From: Streptomyces sclerotialus
Lineage (GTDB): Bacteria; Actinomycetota; Actinomycetes; Streptomycetales; Streptomycetaceae
Assembly (NCBI GenBank): GCA_000719105.1
Contig: JODX01000017.1
Coordinates: 1 to 64,000 of the forward strand
Length of the DNA: 64,000 nt
Direction of reading: 5' to 3'
Each line of letters begins with the position of its first letter. Position 1 is the stretch's first letter. Shown one piece after another: positions 28,499-38,437 of this stretch. Under the pieces are notes generated by a model. It was not told the origin of the DNA. It searched no databases and saw only the letters and a program-made list of their open reading frames with translations. The position numbers and the translations under genes are program-made.

Positions 28499-29871
28499 CC
28501 CGAGTCACCTCCCCGCGTGGCCGCCGGATCCACGGCCGCCCCGGTGCCGGTGCCGGTACCGGTGGTGGTGACGGAGGGCAGGGGCAGAGGTGACGAGGGG
28601 GTCGGTGCGGGCTGCCACGACGGGGTTCCTGCCGCGGACGAGGACCCGGACGGCGAGGCGGACTCCTGTCCCTCGCCGGCCCTCCCCGCGGACCGTTCCC
28701 TCCCGGCCGCCGAGGGTTCCCCGCCCGCCGGGGCGGAGGGCGACGCCGTGCTCCGGGGCACCAGCGGCGGGATCACCTGGGTGCCGGGTACGGCGGCCAT
28801 GTTCAGGTAGACGTTGAGGTAGTCGCCCTTCACCCCGCGCAGCACCTCGTCGGTGAACGGGTACGTCACCAGCGCCTGGAGCGAGTCGGGAAGGTCCGTG
28901 CCCGCGTCCGCGAGGGCCTTCAGGGTCGGCGCGACGGCCTTGAGGTCGGCGATCATGTCGTCCTTGCTCGCGTCGATGGTGGAGACGGCGACGCCGGAGA
29001 GGGTGTCGAGGGAGCGCAGCATGGTCAGCAGCGAGCCGCGCTGCTCCTCGAGCGTCTTCAGTCCGGGCGAGAGCTCGGTGAGGACGGTGCCCACGTCGTC
29101 CTTGCGGGTGGCGAGGGTCGCGGAGAGCCGGTTGACGGCGTCGAGTGCGTCGGTGATGTCGCCCCGGTGTTCGTCGAGGTCGGTCACCAGCGTGTCGACC
29201 CGCCTCAGCAGGGAGCGGACCTCCGGCTCGCGTCCGCCGAGTGCCTCGTTGAGTTCCCGGGTGATGGTCTTGAGCTGGTTGACGCCACCGCCGTTGAGGA
29301 GGAGGGACAGCGCCCCGAGCACCTCTTCGACCTCGGTGTTGCGGCTGGTGCGGGAGACCGGGATGACGCTGCCGTCCTCCAGCTCCCCGGCTCCGTTCTC
29401 CCGTTCTCCGGCTCCGCTCTCCCGGTCCCGGTCGGGTGCCACGAGCTGCACGTACTTCTCGCCCAGCAGACTGGACTGTTCGAGCCGGGCGGTGGCGTCG
29501 GCGGGCAGCCGCACCTTGCCGTTGATCTTCATGGTGACGCGGGCCGACCAGTCGTCGCCGAGTTCGATGGCGGTGACCCGGCCGACGGCGACGTCGTTGA
29601 CCTTCACCGAGGCCTGCGGAACCAGGCTGAGCACGTCGTCCAGTTCCGCGGTGACGGTGTAGGGGTGGCCGCCGAGGTCGGCGCCGCCGGGCAGCGGCAG
29701 GTCCTCGATGCCGTCGAAGTCCGGTGGCCCGACGGTGACCGCGCCGAGGGTCAGGGCGAAGCCGAGGCCGAGGGCGAGGAGTCCGCCCAGTGTGAGGCCG
29801 GCGGCCCCGCCCGTGGTGAGCACGCCGCGCTTGACCGCCGAGGGGCCTGCATGCCGTCTCCCGCGCTTCAT
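28495..29871 (-). CDS. Mce family protein (fifth, MceE position), no lipobox
   Basis: Protein of 458 residues with an N-terminal helix (LTLGGLLALGLGFALTLGAV), an MCE domain (about residues 65-140: DDVLSLVPQASVKVNDVAVG) and a long helical region. The last 100 residues are Ser/Pro/Gly/Thr-rich. In mycobacteria the protein at this position is a lipoprotein, but there is no cysteine near this N-terminus, so it should be anchored by its helix. Start and stop both overlap adjacent genes. Confidence 0.9.
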   Translation of the reverse strand: MKRGRRHAGPSAVKRGVLTTGGAAGLTLGGLLALGLGFALTLGAVTVGPPDFDGIEDLPLPGGADLGGHPYTVTAELDDVLSLVPQASVKVNDVAVGRVTAIELGDDWSARVTMKINGKVRLPADATARLEQSSLLGEKYVQLVAPDRDRESGAGERENGAGELEDGSVIPVSRTSRNTEVEEVLGALSLLLNGGGVNQLKTITRELNEALGGREPEVRSLLRRVDTLVTDLDEHRGDITDALDAVNRLSATLATRKDDVGTVLTELSPGLKTLEEQRGSLLTMLRSLDTLSGVAVSTIDASKDDMIADLKAVAPTLKALADAGTDLPDSLQALVTYPFTDEVLRGVKGDYLNVYLNMAAVPGTQVIPPLVPRSTASPSAPAGGEPSAAGRERSAGRAGEGQESASPSGSSSAAGTPSWQPAPTPSSPLPLPSVTTTGTGTGTGAAVDPAATRGGDSG

Positions 29872-30899
29872 CGCTTCCCCGTTCCCGAGGCCGCGGACCC
29901 GTCGCCGCCCGCCGCGGGCAGGGGCAGCAGCGGGCCGCCCATGCTGATCTCGTTGAGGTTGGTGCGGCCGTCGATGGTGCGGGTGTCGGGGTTGTAGGCG
30001 CTCACCAGGTTTCCCGTGGCCAGCGGCGCCACGTCCAGCGCCTCGGCGAGCGAGGCCCGGTGCTCGACGAGGGTCTGTGTGAGGGGGACGAGCCGGTCGA
30101 CGTTCTTCTTCAGCTCGCCCCGGTTGTCCTCGATGAAGGTCTTGACCTGGCCGAGGGCGGCGCCGAGTTCCTCGAGCGCGCCGGCGAGGTCGTCCTTGTT
30201 GTCGGCGAAGAAGCCGACGACCTCGTCCAGGCGTTCCTGCGCGGTACGCACGTCGGCGTCCTTCTCCTTGAGCATGGTGGTGAAGGTCTGGAGGCGGCTG
30301 AGCGTGTCGAACAGGTCGTCGCTGCTGCCGTCGAGGGTCCTGGCCGCCTTGCCGAACTCCTCGATGCTGTCGCCGATGGCCTCGCCGTTGCCGTCGAGGT
30401 TGGCGGCGCCGGTCCGCAGCAGGTCGGACAGGGCGCCGGTGGAGTTGGCGCCGTCCGGGCCGAGGGCCTGGCCGAGTTCGGTGATCGACTCGTAGAGCTG
30501 GTCGATCTCGACGGGGGTGCGGTTGCGCGAGGCGGGCAGTACGGCGCCGTCGGCGAGTGCGGGGCCCGAGCCGTAGGCGGGGGTGAGCTGCACATAGCGG
30601 TCGGCGACGACGCTCGGCGCGACGACGACGGCCCGCGCGCCCTCGGGAACCTTCACGCCCTCGTCGAGGAGGAGGCCGACGCGGACCCTCGTGCCCTGGG
30701 GCCGCACCGACTCCACCTCACCGACCCGCACTCCGAGGATGCGCAGGTCGGACCCGGCGTAGACGCCGACGGCGCGGTCGAACCAGGCGGTGACACGGGT
30801 GCCGTCGTCGTCCAGGACCCGGACGGTGGCCAGGCCGCCGGCGACGAGCACCGCGAGGGCGAGCACGCCGGTGAGGACTTTTCTGCGTCTGGTCATCAC
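29868..30899 (-). CDS. Mce family protein (fourth, MceD position)
   Basis: Protein of 343 residues. One N-terminal helix (VLTGVLALAVLVAGGLATV) is followed by the MCE domain (GVYAGSDLRILGVRVGEVESV near residue 45) and a coiled-coil-like helical part with repeated DLFDTLSRL and LKEKDADVRTAQERL segments. The start is GTG 30899, overlapping the previous TGA, or the adjacent ATG 30896. It is a putative subunit of the hexameric Mce lipid channel. Confidence 0.9.
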   Translation of the reverse strand: MMTRRRKVLTGVLALAVLVAGGLATVRVLDDDGTRVTAWFDRAVGVYAGSDLRILGVRVGEVESVRPQGTRVRVGLLLDEGVKVPEGARAVVVAPSVVADRYVQLTPAYGSGPALADGAVLPASRNRTPVEIDQLYESITELGQALGPDGANSTGALSDLLRTGAANLDGNGEAIGDSIEEFGKAARTLDGSSDDLFDTLSRLQTFTTMLKEKDADVRTAQERLDEVVGFFADNKDDLAGALEELGAALGQVKTFIEDNRGELKKNVDRLVPLTQTLVEHRASLAEALDVAPLATGNLVSAYNPDTRTIDGRTNLNEISMGGPLLPLPAAGGDGSAASGTGKR

Positions 30900-31990
30900 T
30901 CACCGTTCCCCTGGGTCGCGGCCGTCTGTTTCGGCGGCCGGCAACTGGTGTCGTGCTGGGACGTCTCGGGCAGGTAGTCGCGGGGGACGACACCGCACAG
31001 GTAACTGTCGAACCAGCGGCCGTTGCCCAGGCTGTTGCCGACGAGGCGGTAGTACGGGCCGATCAGCGCGAGGGTCTCGCCGAGCCGGGTGTTGTTCTTC
31101 TCCAGGACGTCGGTGACGCGGCCGAGCGCCTCGAGGGTGGGGCGGAGCTGCTTCTCGTTGTCGGAGACGAGACCGCTGAGCTGGGTGCCGAGTTCCCTGC
31201 TGCCCTCGAGCAGGGCGCGGATGGCGTCGCGGCGGTCCTGGAGTTCGCCGAGCAGGGAGCCGCCGTCCTCCAGGAGGGTCTCGAAGCTGGACTGCTTGTC
31301 CTGGAGCGTCCTGGTGAAGCGTGCGCTGCCCTCGAGGAGTTCGGCGAGTTCCGCGTCGCGTTCGGAGACGGACCTCGACAGCGCGGACAGCCCGTCGGCG
31401 GCGTTGCGCACATGGGGCGGGGAGTCCTCGAAGGTGTCGGAGATGGTCTCGAAGCTCTCCGCGAGCTGCGCGGTGTCGATGTCGTCGACGGTGCTGCCGA
31501 GGTCCTGGAACGCCTGCGTCACGTCGTAGGGGGAGGTGGTGCGGGACAGCGGGATACGGCTGCCGGGGTCCTGCCGGCCGGAGCCGAGCGGGTCCAGCGC
31601 CAGGTACTTGTCGCCGAGGAGGGTCTTGATGGCGATGGCGGCGGTCGTCCGGTCGCCGAGCCAGGCGTCCTCGACCTCGAAGGCGACCTTCACCTTGGCA
31701 CCGTCGAGCGCCACGCCGGTGACCTCGCCGACCTTGACCCCGGCGATGCGCACCTCGTCGCCCTCGTCGAGACCGGCCGTCTCGGAGAAGTCGGCGCTGT
31801 AGTGCGTACCGCCGCCGAACGGGAGCCGGTCCACGTGGTAGACGAGGGCGGCGACCAGGGCGAGGGCGAGCAGTCCGACGACGGCGACGCCCACCGGATC
31901 GCGTTCCTTGACCGGCTTGATGCGGGGGTGCCGGGACGTGCCCGCCCGGCCGATACGGTCACTCCTGTCGCGCCGTGCGAAGGGTCTCAT
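30896..31990 (-). CDS. Mce family protein (third, MceC position)
   Basis: Protein of 364 residues from ATG 31990, which overlaps the preceding TGA. A basic cytosolic start, a helix (VAVVGLLALALVAALVYHV) and the MCE domain (ETAGLDEGDEVRIAGVKVGEVTG, about residues 65-90) are followed by helical repeats. The C-terminal region carries a cysteine pair (YLCGVV and DTSCRPP) also seen in the second Mce protein, perhaps a disulphide. It is a putative periplasm-facing tunnel subunit. Confidence 0.9.
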   Translation of the reverse strand: MRPFARRDRSDRIGRAGTSRHPRIKPVKERDPVGVAVVGLLALALVAALVYHVDRLPFGGGTHYSADFSETAGLDEGDEVRIAGVKVGEVTGVALDGAKVKVAFEVEDAWLGDRTTAAIAIKTLLGDKYLALDPLGSGRQDPGSRIPLSRTTSPYDVTQAFQDLGSTVDDIDTAQLAESFETISDTFEDSPPHVRNAADGLSALSRSVSERDAELAELLEGSARFTRTLQDKQSSFETLLEDGGSLLGELQDRRDAIRALLEGSRELGTQLSGLVSDNEKQLRPTLEALGRVTDVLEKNNTRLGETLALIGPYYRLVGNSLGNGRWFDSYLCGVVPRDYLPETSQHDTSCRPPKQTAATQGNGE

Positions 31991-33117
31991 CCGCGGCACC
32001 TCGATTCGGTGATCGCGATGCCGGTCGGCGCCTTCGAACCGTCGGAGGTGGTCACTCCGCTCACCCGCGCCTCGCAGAGGTAGAGGTTGAACCACGATCC
32101 GTACGAGGACAGGCGGGCCAGGGCGGTCATCTTGGCGGGGGTCCGCTCGAGGAAGTCCTCGATCTGCGGGGTGTGTTCGCCGAGCCCCGTGGAGAGCCGG
32201 CCCAGTTCGCGGATGTCCTGCTTCAGGGGCACGCGGCCGTCCTCGAGGAGGCCGGCGGTGACGGTGGTCAGGTCACCCATGGCGTCGACGGCCTCGCCGA
32301 GGGGTTTGCGGTCGTCGTTGAAGCCGGTGACGAGCTCCTGCAGCGTGACGACGAGGTCGTCGAACCGGTCCTCGCGGTCGTTGAGGGTGTCCAGGACGGT
32401 GCTGAGGTTGTCGACGACCTGGCCGATGACCTCGTCCTTGGCTGCGACGGTCGAGCTGAGCGAGCCGATGTGCTCGATCAGGCTGTCGACGGTGGCGCCC
32501 TCGCCCTGGAGCACCTGCACGATCGACCCGGCGAGTTCGTTGACGTCCTTCGGGGACAGCCCTTCGAAGAGCGGCTTGAAACCGTTGAAGAGCAGGGTCA
32601 GGTCGAGGGCGGGCGTGGTGCGGTCGAGCGGGATGGTGTCGCCCGTCCCGAGGGTGCCGGAGAGGGCGCCGCTGCCGCGGTCGAGGGCGACGTAGCGCTG
32701 GCCGACCATGTTGAGGTACTTCACCGCGGCGGTGGACGACCGGGGCAGCCGGCGGTCGTCGCTGACGGTGAAGGTGACCTGCGCGGTGCGCCGCTGCACG
32801 ACGCGGACGTCGGTCACCTCGCCGACCTTCACCCCGGAGATCCGCACGCTGTCGCCGTCGACGAGTCCGGTGACATCGGTGAACAGGGCCTTGTAGGTGC
32901 GGGTCCCGGTGCTCACACCGGTGTCGGCGACGCTGAGGCCGAGCACGGTCGTGGCGAGGCCGGTGACCACCACGAAGGCGAGGGACTTCAGCAGCGTGCC
33001 GGTCAGCGGGCGACGCCGGGTGTGCGCGTTGTCCGCGTGATCCGTGACGTCCGCGGTCTTCGGGATCTTCTCGGTCTTCGCGGTGTCCGGGGTGTCCGGG
33101 GTGTCCGAGGCGGTCAT
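31987..33117 (-). CDS. Mce family protein (second, MceB position)
   Basis: Protein of 376 residues. About 38 polar Thr/Asp-rich residues precede a helix (LLKSLAFVVVTGLATTVLG) and the MCE domain (VTGLVDGDSVRISGVKVGEVTDV near residue 85). The helical domain ends with a cysteine-bearing LYLCEARVSG and ESRCRG. ATGA overlaps occur at both ends. It is predicted to be part of the Mce heterohexamer. Confidence 0.9.
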   Translation of the reverse strand: MTASDTPDTPDTAKTEKIPKTADVTDHADNAHTRRRPLTGTLLKSLAFVVVTGLATTVLGLSVADTGVSTGTRTYKALFTDVTGLVDGDSVRISGVKVGEVTDVRVVQRRTAQVTFTVSDDRRLPRSSTAAVKYLNMVGQRYVALDRGSGALSGTLGTGDTIPLDRTTPALDLTLLFNGFKPLFEGLSPKDVNELAGSIVQVLQGEGATVDSLIEHIGSLSSTVAAKDEVIGQVVDNLSTVLDTLNDREDRFDDLVVTLQELVTGFNDDRKPLGEAVDAMGDLTTVTAGLLEDGRVPLKQDIRELGRLSTGLGEHTPQIEDFLERTPAKMTALARLSSYGSWFNLYLCEARVSGVTTSDGSKAPTGIAITESRCRG

Positions 33118-34367
33118 CCGAGGGTCACCTCCGTGCCGCGGTAGGCGGGGCCGACGAGCAGGCTGCTCCAGTCGGGCAGCTCCGCGGGCGGCCGGCCGGC
33201 GGCGGGTGCGAGGAGTTCGTTGACGAGGTCGTTCTCCTGCGGGGAGTTGGCGGGCCCGAGGTCCTGGCCGGCCGCCGCGGACGCCCGTACGGCGGGTGCG
33301 GCGGACGCGCCCAGGTAGGGCACCGGGTAGCAGCGCGGGCCGCCGCCGGAGTCGTACACCGGGGTGTCGCGGCCGGGGACGTAGGCGCCGCGCGAGGGGA
33401 CGGTGGTGACGTCGACGTGGAGGCCAGGCTCGTCGGTGCCCTTGCCCAGCGCCTTGTCCATGGCGGGCACGAACTCGGCGAGGGTGCGCAGGGTGCAGGG
33501 GAAGGACGGGGAGTACTCGGCGAGCAGCTCCAGCGTGGGCCTGCTGGTGGCGCTGAGCCGGATGATGTTGTTCTCGTTCTTCCGCAGGAAGGACGTCATG
33601 TCCTCGGCGGTGCGGGTGGTCGCGCCGAGGGTGGCGGCGAGTTCGGCGTCCTGCTCGGCGAGGGTGCCGCTGGTGGTGGTGAAGTCGGTGAGCGCCGTGA
33701 TGATGTCGGGCGCGGCGTCCGCGTAGACATGGCTGACCTTCACGAGCTCCTTGAGGTCCCGGTTGAGGGCGGGCAGATGGGGGTTGAACTCCTTCAGGTG
33801 CCGGTCCAGCCGGCCGAGGGTGTCGCCGAGTTCGCCGCCGCGGCCCTCCAGTGCCCGGGAGACGGCCGACAGGGTCGCGGAGAGCTTCTGCGGCTGGACG
33901 GCGGTCAGCATCGGCAGGACGTTGTCGAGGACCTGCTGGAGCTCGACGGCGTTCTCGGAGCGGTCCTGGGGGATGACGGCTCCGGCGGCCAGCGGCCGGT
34001 CCGAGGCGTCCCCGGACGGTACGAGGGCCACGAACCGTTCGCCGAACAGGGTCGTCGGCAGCATCTGCGCGCGGACGTCGGAGGGTACGTCGTCGAGGGC
34101 GCCGGGCTTCATGGCGAGGGTGAGCCGGGCCCCGTCGCCGGTGGCGTCGATGTCCCGGACCTCGCCGACGACGACGCCGCGCAGTTTGACCTCGGCGCCC
34201 AGGTGCATCTCGTTGCCGACGCTGCCGGTCTCGACGACCACCGGGTCGGAGTCCGTGAACCGCTTGTCGTAGACGGCGACGGCCAGCCAGATCAGCAGGG
34301 CGGGCACCAGCAGGAACGCCACCCCGGCGGACCGGCGGCCCAGCGCCTCGCCTCGTCGTCCGCTCAT
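33114..34367 (-). CDS. Mce family protein (first, MceA position)
   Basis: Protein of 417 residues with a helix (AGVAFLLVPALLIWLAVAVY), an MCE domain (VGNEMHLGAEVKLRGVVVGEVRD near residue 50) and an extended helical region. Cysteines occur in PSFPCTLR and PRCYPVPY. The gene starts one base after the second permease gene, so it is the first of six consecutive Mce genes behind the permease pair, the standard order for actinobacterial mce operons. Confidence 0.92.
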   Translation of the reverse strand: MSGRRGEALGRRSAGVAFLLVPALLIWLAVAVYDKRFTDSDPVVVETGSVGNEMHLGAEVKLRGVVVGEVRDIDATGDGARLTLAMKPGALDDVPSDVRAQMLPTTLFGERFVALVPSGDASDRPLAAGAVIPQDRSENAVELQQVLDNVLPMLTAVQPQKLSATLSAVSRALEGRGGELGDTLGRLDRHLKEFNPHLPALNRDLKELVKVSHVYADAAPDIITALTDFTTTSGTLAEQDAELAATLGATTRTAEDMTSFLRKNENNIIRLSATSRPTLELLAEYSPSFPCTLRTLAEFVPAMDKALGKGTDEPGLHVDVTTVPSRGAYVPGRDTPVYDSGGGPRCYPVPYLGASAAPAVRASAAAGQDLGPANSPQENDLVNELLAPAAGRPPAELPDWSSLLVGPAYRGTEVTLG

Positions 34368-34368
34368 C

Positions 34369-35175
34369 TCACCCCGCCACCTTCACGGTCGTGGTCGCGC
34401 CCCACAGGGCGAGCGACAGGAAGAAGTCGGTGACGCTGATCAGCACGATCGCGTTGCGCACGGACCGGCCGACGGCGACACCGACTCCCGCGGGGCCGCC
34501 CGTGGCGCGGTAGCCGTAGTAGCAGTGGGCGAGGATCACCATCACGCTGAAGATCAGCACCTTCAGCACGGAGAGCAGAACGTCCGTCGGGGAGAGGAAG
34601 AGATTGAAGTAGTGGTCGTACGTGCCCCGGGACTGGCCGTTGAACAGGACGGTCACGTAGCGGGACGCCAGGAAGGACGAGAGCAGCCCGATCGCGTACA
34701 GCGGGACGATGGCGACGACCCCGGCGATGATGCGCGTGGTGACCAGGTACGGCATGGAGCGGATGCCCATGCCCTCGAGGGCGTCGACCTCCTCGTTGAT
34801 GCGCATGGCGCCGAGCTGGGCGGTGAAGCCGGCGCCGACGGTCGCGGAGAGGGCGAGGCCCGCGACGAGGGGGGCGATCTCGCGGGTGTTGAAGTAGGCG
34901 GAGACGAACCCGGTGAACGCGGCCGTGCCGATCTGGTCGAGGGCCGCGTAGCCCTGGAGTCCGACGACGGTTCCGGTGAACAACGTCATCGCGATCATCA
35001 CGCCGATGGTGCCGCCGATGACGCCGAGGCCCCCGGTGCCGAACGCGACCTCGGCGAGGAGGCGCTGCACCTCCTTGAGGTAGCGGCGCAGTGTCCGCGG
35101 GATCCACAGCAGCGCCCGGGCGTAGAAGAGCAGGTGGTCGCCGGAGCGGTCGAGCCAGACGAGCGGGGAGGCCAT
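34369..35175 (-). CDS. MlaE/YrbE family ABC transporter permease (YrbEB)
   Basis: Protein of 268 residues from ATG 35175, with GGGAGG nine bases upstream. It has about five hydrophobic helices and the MlaE-type coupling region containing NEEVDALEGMGIRSMPYLV. It is the second of two permeases that should form the membrane dimer energised by the ATPase and capped by the Mce proteins. It moves lipids or sterols in related actinobacteria; the substrate here is unknown. Confidence 0.93.
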   Translation of the reverse strand: MASPLVWLDRSGDHLLFYARALLWIPRTLRRYLKEVQRLLAEVAFGTGGLGVIGGTIGVMIAMTLFTGTVVGLQGYAALDQIGTAAFTGFVSAYFNTREIAPLVAGLALSATVGAGFTAQLGAMRINEEVDALEGMGIRSMPYLVTTRIIAGVVAIVPLYAIGLLSSFLASRYVTVLFNGQSRGTYDHYFNLFLSPTDVLLSVLKVLIFSVMVILAHCYYGYRATGGPAGVGVAVGRSVRNAIVLISVTDFFLSLALWGATTTVKVAG

Positions 35176-35180
35176 CGCCC

Positions 35181-35945
35181 TCAGCCTCCCTTCGGCGGGA
35201 CGATCTGGAGGTAGATGGCCGTCATCACCATGTTGACGAAGAAGAGCAGCAGAAAGGTGATGACGACGGACTGGTTGACGGCGTCGCCGACGCCCTTGGG
35301 GCCGCCGCGCGGGTTGAGCCCCCGGTAGGCGGCGACGACACCCGCGATGAACCCGAAGACCAGCGCCTTGAGTTCGCTGATGTACAGGTCGGAGAGCTGG
35401 GCGAGGGCGGAGAAGCTGGACAGGTAGGCGCCGGGGGTGCCGTCCTGGAGGATGACGTTGAAGAAGTAGCCGCCGAGGGTGCCGACGACGGAGACCAGGC
35501 CGTTGAGCAGGACCGCCACGGCCATGGTGGCCAGGACCCGGGGCACCACCAGGCGCTGCACGGGCGAGACGCCCATGACCTCCATGGCGTCGAGCTCCTC
35601 GCGGATGGTGCGGGAGCCGAGGTCGGCGCAGATGGCGGAGCCGCCGGCGCCGGCGATCAGCAGGGCGACGATGAGCGGGCTCGCCTGCTGGACGACGGCG
35701 AGGACGCTGGCGCCTCCGGTGAACGACTGGGCGCCCAGCTGCTGGGTGAGGGAGCCGACCTGGAGCGCGATGACGGCGCCGAAGGGGATGGAGACCAGGG
35801 CCGCGGGCAGAACGGTGACGCCCGCTATGAACCAGAACTGCTCGACGAACTCGCGGAACTGGAAGGGTCTTCGGAAGATCGCGCGGCTCACCTCGGCGGC
35901 CAGCGCGAAGAGCCGGCCGGTCTGCCGCAGGGCGCCGGTGATCAT
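35181..35945 (-). CDS. MlaE/YrbE family ABC transporter permease (YrbEA)
   Basis: Protein of 254 residues from ATG 35945, overlapping the ATPase stop (ATGA). It has several membrane helices and the MlaE coupling segment REELDAMEVMGVSPVQRLVVPR, with a family-typical LNPRGGPKGVGDAVNQSVV near the C-terminus. It pairs with the next permease five bases downstream. It is likely the inner-membrane channel half of the Mce importer. Confidence 0.93.
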   Translation of the reverse strand: MITGALRQTGRLFALAAEVSRAIFRRPFQFREFVEQFWFIAGVTVLPAALVSIPFGAVIALQVGSLTQQLGAQSFTGGASVLAVVQQASPLIVALLIAGAGGSAICADLGSRTIREELDAMEVMGVSPVQRLVVPRVLATMAVAVLLNGLVSVVGTLGGYFFNVILQDGTPGAYLSSFSALAQLSDLYISELKALVFGFIAGVVAAYRGLNPRGGPKGVGDAVNQSVVITFLLLFFVNMVMTAIYLQIVPPKGG

Positions 35946-36967
35946 GCGCCGCTCCCGGCGGGGGGCATCGGCAGGGTGGGGGCCTCGGCACTCGCCGCGT
36001 AAGGCTCGGCACTCGCCGCGTACGTCTCCCGGATGGCCCACTGCGCGGCGGAAGGCAGCCTGTCGATCATGCCCATGACACGCTGACGCCGGCGGGCGAC
36101 GGCCCGGCGCGGCGGGAGGCCGGGCGACGGCTCGAGCTGCGGGACGATCGGCCGGGGCGCGAGGGTGATGACGGCGTCCGCCTCGGCGGCCAGGGTGGCC
36201 GCGTCCTTCTCCTCGGACATCCCGATGGGGCCCTCGCGCCGGCCGGCGAGGAACTGGGCCACGGCCGGCTCCTCGCTGGTGAGCAGCACCTCACGCGGGC
36301 CGAAGGTGACGAGCTCGCGCCGGTAGAGCATGCCCATGTTGTCGGGCACCGTGGCGGCGATGTCGAGGTTGTGGGTGACGATCAGCATCGTCGCGTCGAT
36401 CTGCGCGTTCAGGTCGATCAGCAGCTGGGAGAGGAAGGCGGTGCGGACCGGGTCGAGCCCGGAGTCCGGTTCGTCGCAGAGGATGATCTGCGGGTCCAGC
36501 ACGAGCGCGCGGGCCAGGCCGGCGCGTTTGCGCATACCGCCGCTGATCTCTCCCGGGAGCTTGCCCTCCGCGCCCAGCAGTCCGACGATCTCGATCCGCT
36601 CCATGACGATACGGCGGATCTCCGACTCCTTCCTGCGGGTGTGCTCCCGCAGCGGGAAGGCGATGTTGTCGAACAGCGACATGGACCCGAAGAGGGCTCC
36701 GTCCTGGAACATGAGCCCGAACAATTTCCGGGTCTCATAGACATCCCTTTCGGGCCCGTTCACCATGTCCACCCCATTGATGAGGACACGGCCCGTCTCG
36801 GGCTTGAGCAGCCCTATGAGCGACTTCAGGAAAACGGTTTTCCCGGTGCCGGACGGCCCCAGCATCACGCTCACCTCTCCGGCAGGAAGGGTGAGTGTCA
36901 CGTCCTGCCAGATGCGCTGCTTACCGAAGGACTTGGTCAGGCCCTCGACCACCACTTCGATTCCCAT
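35942..36967 (-). CDS. Mce transporter ATPase (MlaF/MceG type)
   Basis: Protein of 341 residues from ATG 36967, with GGAGGTGAT immediately upstream. It is an ABC ATPase with Walker A GPSGTGKT near residue 40, signature ISGGMRKRAGLARAL, Walker B ILCDEPDSGLDP and switch His in VTHN. A 90-residue C-terminal extension, as in actinobacterial MceG, ends with a duplicated YAASAE motif. It heads the operon and powers lipid import. Encoding the ATPase with its operon differs from mycobacteria, where one unlinked ATPase serves several mce loci. Confidence 0.93.
   Translation of the reverse strand: MGIEVVVEGLTKSFGKQRIWQDVTLTLPAGEVSVMLGPSGTGKTVFLKSLIGLLKPETGRVLINGVDMVNGPERDVYETRKLFGLMFQDGALFGSMSLFDNIAFPLREHTRRKESEIRRIVMERIEIVGLLGAEGKLPGEISGGMRKRAGLARALVLDPQIILCDEPDSGLDPVRTAFLSQLLIDLNAQIDATMLIVTHNLDIAATVPDNMGMLYRRELVTFGPREVLLTSEEPAVAQFLAGRREGPIGMSEEKDAATLAAEADAVITLAPRPIVPQLEPSPGLPPRRAVARRRQRVMGMIDRLPSAAQWAIRETYAASAEPYAASAEAPTLPMPPAGSGA
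35984..36022 (-). repeat. 18-bp direct repeat in the ATPase gene
   Basis: Perfect 18-base copies at 35984-36001 and 36005-36022 (period 21) encode the duplicated YAASAE motif at the ATPase C-terminus. Confidence 0.75.
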
Positions 36968-37115
36968 ATCACCTCCAGCGGACGCGTCTTTCGATGTGCG
37001 GTGCGGGGCGCACGACGGTAAGTCGGCGCGGAGCGTACTGGCAACGGTTACGCCCCGGATTCCCGCCGCCCTTCCCGTCTTTGTCACCCGGCAGACAACA
37101 CACCGGGGCCGTACT

Positions 37116-37131
37116 TGTCTCCGCGGAGACA
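37116..37131. promoter_or_regulatory. 16-bp perfect dyad, candidate operator
   Basis: TGTCTCCGCGGAGACA is a perfect loop-free palindrome about 150 bases upstream of the Mce ATPase start. TTGTC/GACAA pairs recur at 37081-37098 and 37369-37391. It may bind a dimeric regulator of the Mce operon. Confidence 0.45.
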
Positions 37132-37134
37132 GGG

Positions 37135-37181
37135 GGCAGGGTCCCGCGGCTCCGGGGGGTTGGGATGCGCGGGACCCTGCC
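37135..37181. terminator. Strong hairpin in the 725-bp intergenic region
   Basis: GGCAGGGTCCCGCG (37135-37148) pairs perfectly over 14 bp with 37168-37181 around a 19-base loop, in the gap between the divergent Mce operon and an exported-protein gene. It could be a terminator, a leader structure or part of a small RNA. The rest of 36968-37692 contains dyads at 37338-37356 and 37509-37525 but no convincing gene. Confidence 0.4.
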
Positions 37182-37470
37182 GCCGGATGTCCGGCCCCAG
37201 AGGGAGGGCGAGGCCGGGAGCATCCGCCGTGGCTCCGGGCGATGGGGCCATCGACCTGGAACCGAGCACCACACCGGCACGTTACGGCCGAGTAACCCCG
37301 GCGGGCAATACTGGATTCCGAGTTTTCGGGGAGACCCGGTCCGGCCATTCCGGACCTGTCATCGCGCAGACAAACCACACCTTGGAACTTGTCACCGGAC
37401 GAGCATTCCGTCCCCTTGGCCAGCACCGCGCGAGGTACCGCACACCCGCGGCCGAGAACGCCGGAATTGA

Positions 37471-38328
<858 letters not shown>

Positions 38329-38346
38329 GCGCCACGCGCTCGCGTC

Positions 38347-38373
38347 CGCCCGGCCGGGACATCCGGCCGGGCG
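38347..38373 (+). terminator. Hairpin between exported-protein genes
   Basis: CGCCCGGCCGG and its complement form an 11-bp stem with a 5-base loop, 19 bases after the stop of the first exported protein. It may terminate or attenuate transcription before the next gene. Confidence 0.6.
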
Positions 38374-38437
38374 CTCGCGGACGCCCGGCCGAACCCGCCG
38401 GAACCGTTCGCCAACGACTCGACCTGAGCGGAGCCCC

